Shown here: in pieces, positions 1 to 5,381 of the stretch | Numbering within the stretch: position 1 is the stretch's first letter | Layout of the letters: the number at the start of each line of letters is the position of its first letter | Origin: Treponema sp. | Lineage (GTDB): Bacteria > Spirochaetota > Spirochaetia > Treponematales > Treponemataceae | NCBI GenBank assembly: GCA_021442965.1 | Contig: JABUUX010000272.1 | Span: forward strand, 1 to 21,960 | Direction: 5' to 3' | DNA: 21,960 nucleotides | Notes under the pieces: generated by a model | Seen by the model: only the letters and a program-made list of their open reading frames with translations | Database searches by the model: none | What the model was told of the DNA's origin: nothing | Program-made: the position numbers and the translations under genes

Positions 1-969
1 CCTTTAACAGTTCCTTTCATACTGGCTTTGGGACTTGGTGTTTCCTCTGTACGTCAGGGAGATAATCAGAGTTTCGGTCTTACCGGCGTTACTTCGGTGG
101 GACCTGTTCTGGCAGTTTTATGTTACAGTTTTATAGCAGCGTCAAAAGGGACTTCTGCTGTTTCTGTTATTTCTGAAGCGGAAGCCGTTATTCCGGACGC
201 AGTGCAGGATTCAGGGCTGTTTACTTTGTTTCTTAATGTGCTCCCGGGTGTTTTAAAAGAAGCTGCGGTTTCAATTCTTCCTCTTCTGGCAATGTTTGGT
301 GTTTTTCAGATTACACTTCTTAAAATGTCACCACGTCAGGTTATCCGTATGATAATTGGTTTTGGATACAGCTTTATAGGACTGGTTATTTTCCTTACAG
401 GTGTAAACGGCGGGTTTATGCAGGCAGGGAAAGAACTGGGGCTTGTACTGGGACAAAAGGCCTTTGAACTGGGCGGCTGGTGGTTTGCTCTTTTGATTGG
501 TACGGGGCTTGCCTTGGGTGCTATTGTTGTATGTGCTGAACCTGCTGTTTGGGTTTTGACTGAACAGGTAGAATCTGTTTCAGGAGGAACTATAAGCCGA
601 AAAGCTCTTTTAGTATTCCTTTCTGTAGGATCTGCAGTTGCCATAGGGCTTGCTTTATGGAGGGCTGTAAGCGGATTCAGCATAAAATATATTCTGGTTC
701 CAGGGTACGCAATTTCACTTTTACTGATGATTTTTTGTCCTTCCCTTTTTACAGGAATTGCCTTTGATTCTGGCGGAGTTGCTTCGGGACCTATAACTTC
801 AACATTTGTACTTTCATTTGCTCTGGGAGCTTCCAGTCTTTCAAGCGGAAATTCCCGTGATGTATTTGGAGTGATTGCTATGGTAGCTATGACTCCTCTT
901 ATTGCTATCCAGATTCTTGGAATTATTTACAGAATCAAAACCAGCAAAAAAGGAGGGACTGAAGAATGA
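1..969 (+). CDS. DUF1538 family membrane protein (5' partial)
   Basis: The reading frame is open from base 1, and the first residues (PLTVPFILALGLGVSS) match the end of a DUF1538 repeat, so the start lies outside the window and the ATG at 28 is internal. A second repeat follows, from about codon 85 to codon 290, with several hydrophobic helices, the motif AEPAVWVLTEQVESVSGG and the segment AFDSGGVASGPITSTFVL, which mirrors the fragment at the left edge. This is the usual two-repeat DUF1538 design of an integral inner-membrane protein. The family has no established substrate as far as I know; transport is only a guess. It ends in an ATGA overlap with the PII-like gene, so the two are translated together, which suggests that PII regulates it. 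Family assignment is confident, function is not. Confidence 0.85.
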   Translation, partial: PLTVPFILALGLGVSSVRQGDNQSFGLTGVTSVGPVLAVLCYSFIAASKGTSAVSVISEAEAVIPDAVQDSGLFTLFLNVLPGVLKEAAVSILPLLAMFGVFQITLLKMSPRQVIRMIIGFGYSFIGLVIFLTGVNGGFMQAGKELGLVLGQKAFELGGWWFALLIGTGLALGAIVVCAEPAVWVLTEQVESVSGGTISRKALLVFLSVGSAVAIGLALWRAVSGFSIKYILVPGYAISLLLMIFCPSLFTGIAFDSGGVASGPITSTFVLSFALGASSLSSGNSRDVFGVIAMVAMTPLIAIQILGIIYRIKTSKKGGTEE

Positions 970-1607
970 GTCATAAATTGATTATAAGTATTGTTCCCAG
1001 AGATGCGGGAGACGGAATTGTTAAAGCCGCAAATGAAGCGGGAGCTTCGGGCGGAACAATTCTTTTGGGGACAGGAACTGCTTCAAGTAACCTGCTTTCA
1101 CTTTTAGGGTTTGGAAACAAGGCAAAAGATCTGGTATTTATTCTTGTGGCAAAGGAAATTGAGGCAAAAGTAATACAATCCATTTCTGATTACTCTTTGG
1201 GACATAAATCTCCTTTTGGAGTTTTGTGGTCGCTGGATGTTTCAAGATTAATTAAATGTGGTGAAGAAAACGGAGGAAAAGATAAAATGGCAGATAAAGC
1301 AACACACCAGATGATTACTGTAATTTTGAATAAAGGTTATGCGGAAGACGCAATGGCAGCGGCAAGAAAGGCAGGGGCTGGTGGCGGTACTGTTCTGAAT
1401 GCTCGTGGAACTGCAAAAGAAGGTGACGCAAAATTCTTTGGAGTAGAAATTGTTCCCGAAAAAGATATGCTTTTGATTCTGGTTCCTGCAGAAAAGGCAG
1501 ACGCTGTGGTTGATGCTATTAAAAATCTTCCAAGTCTTCAGAAACCTGGAAGCGGAATTACTTTCTGTTCTGATGCTCAGAATTTTACTCTGCTCGGTTC
1601 CAAATGA
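966..1607 (+). CDS. Tandem PII-like signalling protein (two PII domains in one chain)
   Basis: The 213-residue protein has two similar halves of about 107 residues. Each carries the PII-type helix and turn followed by a strand: AGASGGTILLGTG near residues 26-37 and AGAGGGTVLNARGT near 136-149. Each then has a second core strand (DLVFILVAKE near 55-64; EKDMLLILVPAEK near 165-177). Normal PII proteins are about 112 residues, so this is a fused duplication. The usual T-loop with its modifiable tyrosine is not evident in either half. PII proteins sense ATP/ADP and 2-oxoglutarate and bind membrane transporters or enzymes; here the overlapping DUF1538 protein is the obvious partner. A strong AGGAGGG at 951-957 lies 8 nt before the start, and the gene overlaps birA by ATGA. 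The nucleotide ligand cannot be told from sequence. Confidence 0.82.
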   Translation: MSHKLIISIVPRDAGDGIVKAANEAGASGGTILLGTGTASSNLLSLLGFGNKAKDLVFILVAKEIEAKVIQSISDYSLGHKSPFGVLWSLDVSRLIKCGEENGGKDKMADKATHQMITVILNKGYAEDAMAAARKAGAGGGTVLNARGTAKEGDAKFFGVEIVPEKDMLLILVPAEKADAVVDAIKNLPSLQKPGSGITFCSDAQNFTLLGSK

Positions 1608-2362
1608 TCCGTGTTTATGATGTAATTGATTCTACAAATTCAGAAGCAATGCGTCTTTTGGATGCGGCTTCGAATTTTTATTCTTTGCATAAAGAAGTGA
1701 TTTATGCAAAGAGTCAGACTGCGGGACGCGGTCGTATGAATCGAAATTTTTTTTCTCCAGAAGGCGGAGTTTATTTTTCGCTAATTTATTCTTTTAAAGA
1801 TGGTGCCCCGTTAAGTTTTAATCCCGCAGTGTATACGGCTACTGCGGCAGTCTGTGTGTGCCGTGCTCTTGAAAAGCTCTACAAAGTTGAAACTTCCATA
1901 AAATGGGTAAATGACATCTATTGCCACGGGAAAAAGGTTTCGGGGATTTTAGCCGAAGGAAAAATAGATTCAAGACTTCAGAAAATCGGGGCTGTTGTGG
2001 TTGGGATTGGAATAAATGTTTTTACCCCAAAAGAAAATTTTCCAAAAGAAATACAAAACAGGGCAGGTTCCATTTTAATATCGGCTAAAGGCTTTGAACC
2101 TGTAAAACTGGTTCAGGAAATTACGGACTCTGTTTTTAATGTTTATGATAATTTGGAAAATTTCCCTTTAGTTATGGAAGAGTACAGGAAAAAATCATTT
2201 CTTACTGGAAAAACTGTAACTGTAACACCCTTAATAGAAAATGAAGAAGGACAATATAAGGCTTTGGTTACGGGCGTTACAGAAAATGCACATCTTATTG
2301 TGCGTTTGGAAAACGGTGAAGAAAAAGAACTTTCAAGCGGTGAAGTTACGCTTCACGAATAA
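1604..2362 (+). CDS. birA: Biotin--[acetyl-CoA-carboxylase] ligase, monofunctional
   Basis: This cytoplasmic enzyme forms biotinyl-AMP from biotin and ATP and transfers biotin to a lysine of biotin carboxyl carrier domains. Visible motifs are DSTNSEA (9-15), the adenylate-binding loop SQTAGRGRMNR (38-47, a variant of the usual GRGRRGR), KWVNDIY (100-106, normally KWPND), KVSGILAEGK (111-120) and GIGINV (134-139), followed by a small C-terminal beta domain (about 205-252). At 252 residues it lacks the N-terminal winged-helix of BirA repressors, so it is a class I ligase and should not regulate transcription itself. The start overlaps the PII-like stop by ATGA and there is no good Shine-Dalgarno, so translation is probably coupled. 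What biotin has to do with the two genes upstream is not clear. Confidence 0.93.
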   Translation: MIRVYDVIDSTNSEAMRLLDAASNFYSLHKEVIYAKSQTAGRGRMNRNFFSPEGGVYFSLIYSFKDGAPLSFNPAVYTATAAVCVCRALEKLYKVETSIKWVNDIYCHGKKVSGILAEGKIDSRLQKIGAVVVGIGINVFTPKENFPKEIQNRAGSILISAKGFEPVKLVQEITDSVFNVYDNLENFPLVMEEYRKKSFLTGKTVTVTPLIENEEGQYKALVTGVTENAHLIVRLENGEEKELSSGEVTLHE

Positions 2363-2367
2363 ATGGA

Positions 2368-2395
2368 GTCTCTAAAAATTGCAATTTTTAGAGAC
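2368..2395. repeat. Perfect 28-bp palindrome just after birA
   Basis: GTCTCTAAAAATTG is followed directly by its exact reverse complement CAATTTTTAGAGAC. It begins 6 nt after the birA stop. The RNA would form a long hairpin, but no run of T follows, so it is not a standard intrinsic terminator. Its left arm can also pair perfectly over 11 bp with ATTTTTAGAGA at 2466-2476. Confidence 0.8.
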
Positions 2396-2412
2396 AACCT
2401 TGAAAATGCGAT

Positions 2413-2444
2413 GTTTTGCGTCTTGTAATTTCAAGGCGCAAAAC
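2413..2444. repeat. 13-bp hairpin (GTTTTGCGTCTTG / CAAGGCGCAAAAC)
   Basis: The arms at 2413-2425 and 2432-2444 pair over 13 positions with one G-T wobble around a 6-nt loop. A competing 8-bp pairing exists between CCTTGAAA (2398-2405) and TTTCAAGG (2429-2436), so the RNA has two mutually exclusive folds. There is no T run after it. Confidence 0.7.
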
Positions 2445-2449
2445 TCGAA

Positions 2450-2480
2450 GGCATCTCAAATCTGGATTTTTAGAGATGCC
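2450..2480. repeat. Inverted repeat GGCATCTC / GAGATGCC
   Basis: Eight-bp arms lie at 2450-2457 and 2473-2480, and AAATC/ATTTTTA in the loop allows some further pairing. The right part repeats the TTTTTAGAGA of the palindrome at 2368-2395, so the stretch 2368-2480 looks like one composite element bounded by related arms. Confidence 0.6.
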
Positions 2481-2495
2481 CTAAAGGCTTACCCC

Positions 2496-2598
2496 GGACA
2501 TTAGCACCTGTAAAGCAGTACCGAACAAAGTGAGGTATGAGCGGCGGCTAGTCCGCGAAGTGCGTTTGGCCGGAAAGCCGGCTTGCCGGCGCAGGTCC
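2496..2598. repeat. GC-rich foldable element, possible dispersed repeat or structured RNA
   Basis: This stretch is much richer in GC than its surroundings and contains no plausible gene. Local pairings visible by eye are TACC/GGTA (2519-2522 with 2534-2537), GCGG/CCGC (2544-2547 with 2553-2556, 5-nt loop) and GCCGGC/GCCGGC (2577-2582 with 2585-2590, or CCGG/CCGG around AAAG). All could be enclosed by ACCTG (2506-2510) and CAGGT (2592-2596). A multi-branched fold is possible on either strand. I know no family it matches. Together with the hairpins at 2368-2480 it fills the gene-free stretch after birA. Confidence 0.45.
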
Positions 2599-2620
2599 TA
2601 AAAAAATATATGGAGAATTT

Positions 2621-2650
2621 TTCACATAACTAAAAATTTTGTGGTATAAT
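2621..2650 (+). promoter_or_regulatory. Sigma-70-type promoter of the 561-residue gene
   Basis: TTCACA (2621-2626, one mismatch to TTGACA) is followed after 18 bp by a perfect TATAAT (2645-2650). Transcription should start near 2657, about 27 nt before the ATG, and GGAG at 2674-2677 serves as ribosome binding site. Confidence 0.75.
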
Positions 2651-2683
2651 TTGATACTAATACGATTGATTTTGGAGTAAACA

Positions 2684-4369
2684 ATGAGTGATGAACTTGA
2701 CCCTGAAATTGCTGAACTTTTGATTAAACAGAAAGCGGGAGCTCAGACAGAAACACGATATGATATGAAGGCCGCAGAACTTAAACTTAAAGCAAAGGAA
2801 AGTTACGAAGAAAGAGTTTCGGCCGGACGTTCCATTCATGAAGTTGATCTTAGTCTTACATGTTTTGCACCTATTGAAAAACCTTTTTTGGATGAACCTG
2901 CGGATACTTTCAATGATCCGAATTATTATAAAGTTGCTCTTTCAAATGAAAATCAGTCGGCACCGCGCGTGCATCAGGTGCTTTCAAAATATCTTACCTG
3001 TAAGGATCCCAAAGACCGTACTGTTTACCGCCAGCAGATTGTAACTTCTTATTGGGAGTTTTTACGTGGTATGGCAGGTAAAATGACGGATCCAAATTTG
3101 CCGCTGCCAAAAAAAATGCTTATGCGCTACGGAGTTCTTCTGCCATCGTTGTTCCGACCGGAGCAGAAAGATTTTTTCAGCAAGGTAAAAATCAATAACG
3201 AAGTTAATGAACCTGTTCTTTATGTTGATGAATGGTTTAAAGAAATTGCATCGAACAGAATGAATAATTCTATGACTGATGAAGCAAAACCTGTTCATTC
3301 CAAAAATATGAGTGCAGATGAACTTTCAGCGGCAGAACAGTCGCGTTTAAGTCAGCTTCAGTCAAAGAACTCAGGAAAACTTCAGAATGCTGAAAATATT
3401 CTGAATATAAAAGAAAATGAACGAAATATGCTGGAGCAGGAATTGAAGAATAGAATCAATTCCATTTGTGAACACCAGAGTGTTCTAGGTTACGAGCCTC
3501 ACAGGATGTCTTATACCGAACCACAAAGAAGACTGTTTTCTGAAATTACTGATTATCTTCACCGGCTTTCAAAAAATGATAAGGAGCTTTCAAAGGCTCT
3601 GGCCGAGTTCCAGGAAGCAAAGGGCGTTTTTGACAGTGTTCAGAACAAGCTGGAATCTGGCGGTGCTGTTGTAGTTTCAAATAATACTGAAGCTGTAAAC
3701 ACTGAATTTGATACTGTACGACAGATGGCAAAAATGACTGTAGGACGTCAGGGAAATCAGTTCCCTATTTTTACCCGAGAATTCTACCACTGTACAGAAA
3801 AGGGAACCGGGGTGCGCGAAAACGTTGTGGAAGTTTTGCGCTGGATTGAAAAACTGGACCCGGGATGTTTCCACCGTATTCATAAAAATATTCCTAACCG
3901 TATTGTTCCGTATACTCTTTTGGTTCCAACTTATGGGGATCGTGGTTTTTGCTGGGAACCGTTTGACCGTTATAATCGCGTAACTTCAAGAGGCCGTATT
4001 GTTGTACCAATGTATCCGCGCGACCTTCAGATTGCCGTCCTTACTGCTGTGGCAGACCTTAGATGGCAGGTGGCAAAAGAAAAGGCTTCTTACTACTGGA
4101 TGGAGGAAGGGCTTACAGGACAATACTTCCAGCACTTTGAGCAGAATAAACTTAAAGGGGATGTAAAAGAATATTTTATAGAGGATTACATTCTTTGGAT
4201 GACAAAAGAATCTACCGGAGTACAGCGTTTGGATAAGGATGTTCGCGGAATTTTCTGGCGTAATATGCCGTTCCCAAAAGAACTGAAGGAAGATTTAAGA
4301 AAAAGGTCGCTTGTTTACGATGAACTGTGTAAGAAAGATGCAAACCGTGAAATGAGTGACGGATATTGA
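2684..4369 (+). CDS. Conserved hypothetical protein, 561 residues, likely cytoplasmic
   Basis: I do not recognise a named domain. The protein has no signal peptide and no membrane segment. Residues 1-50 are charged and helical; about 75-190 look like a globular helical region; about 215-262 and 284-326 are rich in heptad-like Glu, Lys, Leu and Gln and may form coiled coils. The C-terminal part (about 345-545) is the best candidate for a conserved domain, with aromatic-rich stretches such as PGCFHRIHKNIPNRIVPY, YGDRGFCWEPFDRYNR and LRWQVAKEKASYYWMEEGL. It gives the impression of proteins seen only in Treponema and close relatives, but that is memory, not a search. It has its own promoter, GGAG ribosome binding site and strong terminator, so it is a single-gene transcription unit. 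Confidence 0.85.
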   Translation: MSDELDPEIAELLIKQKAGAQTETRYDMKAAELKLKAKESYEERVSAGRSIHEVDLSLTCFAPIEKPFLDEPADTFNDPNYYKVALSNENQSAPRVHQVLSKYLTCKDPKDRTVYRQQIVTSYWEFLRGMAGKMTDPNLPLPKKMLMRYGVLLPSLFRPEQKDFFSKVKINNEVNEPVLYVDEWFKEIASNRMNNSMTDEAKPVHSKNMSADELSAAEQSRLSQLQSKNSGKLQNAENILNIKENERNMLEQELKNRINSICEHQSVLGYEPHRMSYTEPQRRLFSEITDYLHRLSKNDKELSKALAEFQEAKGVFDSVQNKLESGGAVVVSNNTEAVNTEFDTVRQMAKMTVGRQGNQFPIFTREFYHCTEKGTGVRENVVEVLRWIEKLDPGCFHRIHKNIPNRIVPYTLLVPTYGDRGFCWEPFDRYNRVTSRGRIVVPMYPRDLQIAVLTAVADLRWQVAKEKASYYWMEEGLTGQYFQHFEQNKLKGDVKEYFIEDYILWMTKESTGVQRLDKDVRGIFWRNMPFPKELKEDLRKRSLVYDELCKKDANREMSDGY

Positions 4370-4381
4370 TTTTGTTTTTAT

Positions 4382-4406
4382 GGCTCTCCTTGTGAGAGCC
4401 TTTTTT
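4382..4406 (+). terminator. Intrinsic terminator after the 561-residue gene
   Basis: GGCTCTC and GAGAGCC (7 perfect bp, loop CTTGT) are followed at once by six T and then ATTTTTG. It starts 12 nt after the stop codon. Confidence 0.9.
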
Positions 4407-4459
4407 ATTTTTGTTTAAAGCATAAATCAGGTTGAGTAAGGCTAAAAAATCTAATAGTA

Positions 4460-4465
4460 TATAAT
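4460..4465 (+). promoter_or_regulatory. Probable -10 box for the YhhQ-family gene
   Basis: TATAAT lies 93 nt before the chosen start. No convincing -35 sits at 16-18 bp; TTGAGT at 4432-4437 is 22 bp away. If used, transcription begins near 4472 and the mRNA carries an 87-nt leader containing the hairpins described at 4491-4558. Confidence 0.5.
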
Positions 4466-4490
4466 TTAGGTTTACAACAAAACTTGTTGA

Positions 4491-4558
4491 GCCTGGCAGT
4501 TCGAAGTCCTTCCTGCCTTATCAAAACCAGGTCAATTCTTTTTTTTGAGGTAATCAAA
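4491..4558 (+). promoter_or_regulatory. Structured leader, candidate preQ1-I-like riboswitch
   Basis: GGCAG (4495-4499) pairs with CTGCC (4513-4517) around a 13-nt loop, followed by the A-rich tail TTATCAAAACCAGG (4518-4531). A short stem, a C-containing loop and an A-rich tail ending in a pairing segment is the plan of preQ1-I aptamers, and the gene behind encodes a queuosine-precursor transporter. CCT of the loop (4508-4510) can pair with AGG of the tail (4529-4531). Alternative pairing of TCAAAA (4521-4526) with TTTTGA near 4543-4548 would mask the Shine-Dalgarno GAGG (4547-4550). The pseudoknot does not align base for base with the Bacillus or Thermoanaerobacter examples I remember, so this is only a candidate. 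Confidence 0.35.
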
Positions 4559-5257
4559 ATGCCTAATGAAATTCTTCTCTTTATTTCTCTGGTGGCATCA
4601 TATTCTTTGATGCTGGCAGCTTATAAGTTATTTGGTAAGATGGGACTTTTTGTCTGGATTCCTATTTGTACTATTCTTGCAAATATTGAAGTTACTGTAC
4701 TTGTAAACGCTTTTGGTATGGAACAGACTCTTGGTAATACGCTTTTTGCATCCAGCTATCTGGCAACAGATATTCTTTCTGAGCGGCATGGAGAAAAAGA
4801 TGCGTCCAAAGCGGTGTGGGTGGGAATTTTTACTTCTGTGGTATTTATTGGATTTTCATTTTTGTGGAGGCTCTACACTCCGTCTGAAAATGATTGGGCT
4901 TTTGAATCGATTAAAACATTATTTTCTAATACGCCAAGGATGCTTACGGCAAGTCTGTTAGGATATGCGGTTTCTGAACTTTTAGATGTAAAGCTTTATC
5001 ACGCCTGGTGGAAATTTACAGAAAAAAAATGCGGGAACAGGGAAAGGTTTCTTTGGGTAAGAAATAATTTTTCAACCCTTGTTTCTCAGTTTGTTAATAT
5101 TGTGATTTTTAACTTTGGAGCATTTTTAGGGCTGCCGGGGTACGATATAAAAACTTTAATTTCAATTACAGGTGCCTGCTATTTGATTTATGTTTTTACA
5201 AGTATTCTGGACACGCCTTTTATTTACCTTGCTCGAAAAATAAAAATAAGAAGCTGA
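4559..5257 (+). CDS. yhhQ: Queuosine precursor transporter, YhhQ/VUT family
   Basis: A 232-residue inner-membrane protein with about six hydrophobic helices. Family signatures visible are ANIEVTVLVNAFG (about 41-53), GNTLFASSYLATDILSERHG (about 59-78), the segment around SELLDVKLYHAWW, and RNNFSTLVSQFVN. The family imports queuine or preQ0/preQ1 for synthesis of queuosine in tRNA. I place the start at the ATG at 4559 because GAGG lies 8 nt before it and the protein then begins directly with a hydrophobic helix. The frame is open further upstream, to an ATG at 4484, but those codons fall in the structured leader and would add an unlikely Arg-rich tail. The gene stands alone. The exact substrate cannot be read from sequence. 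Confidence 0.88.
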   Translation: MPNEILLFISLVASYSLMLAAYKLFGKMGLFVWIPICTILANIEVTVLVNAFGMEQTLGNTLFASSYLATDILSERHGEKDASKAVWVGIFTSVVFIGFSFLWRLYTPSENDWAFESIKTLFSNTPRMLTASLLGYAVSELLDVKLYHAWWKFTEKKCGNRERFLWVRNNFSTLVSQFVNIVIFNFGAFLGLPGYDIKTLISITGACYLIYVFTSILDTPFIYLARKIKIRS

Positions 5258-5339
5258 AAAGATTTTTACATTACTAGAAATATGTCATAAATAGCGATAA
5301 ATTAAAATAAAAACTTAATAAAAAATGTGCAGGATGCGA

Positions 5340-5376
5340 TAGGTACCGTCCTTGGTGCTCCGCTAACAAAGGAGAG
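5340..5376 (+). promoter_or_regulatory. Leader of the DUF3160 gene with Shine-Dalgarno that can be paired
   Basis: A strong AAAGGAGAG (5368-5376) precedes the ATG at 5382. CTCC (5358-5361) can pair with GGAG (5371-5374), and TCCTT (5349-5353) alternatively with AAGGA (5369-5373); a further hairpin AGGA..CG/CGTCCT lies just upstream. The pairings are short, so translational control is only suggested. No clear -35/-10 pair is visible in the A/T-rich region 5258-5339. Confidence 0.3.
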
Positions 5377-5381
5377 AATAA

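Noticed and set aside
336..683. Antisense open frame within the DUF1538 gene, and similar open frames opposite other genes (for example 3062-3298, 8558-8827, 10745-11053, 20750-21091)
   Set aside because: They lie opposite well-supported genes, have low-complexity or unnatural composition and no family resemblance.
2368..2395. Intrinsic terminator of the DUF1538-PII-birA operon
   Set aside because: The palindrome is long and perfect but no T run follows; the T stretch is inside the stem.
4498..4510. tRNA-like T-loop sequence AGTTCGAAGTCC in the YhhQ leader
   Set aside because: No acceptor stem, anticodon arm or matching T stem surrounds it; the 5-bp stem GGCAG/CTGCC encloses 13 nt, not 7.
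4484..4558. Upstream extension of the YhhQ-family protein from an ATG at 4484
   Set aside because: There is no ribosome site, the added residues are unlike the family, and the region is better explained as a structured leader; GAGG sits correctly before the ATG at 4559.
5330..5381. Known riboswitch (fluoride, guanidine-II, c-di-GMP) before the DUF3160 gene
   Set aside because: The short hairpins do not carry the conserved loop sequences of these classes as I remember them.
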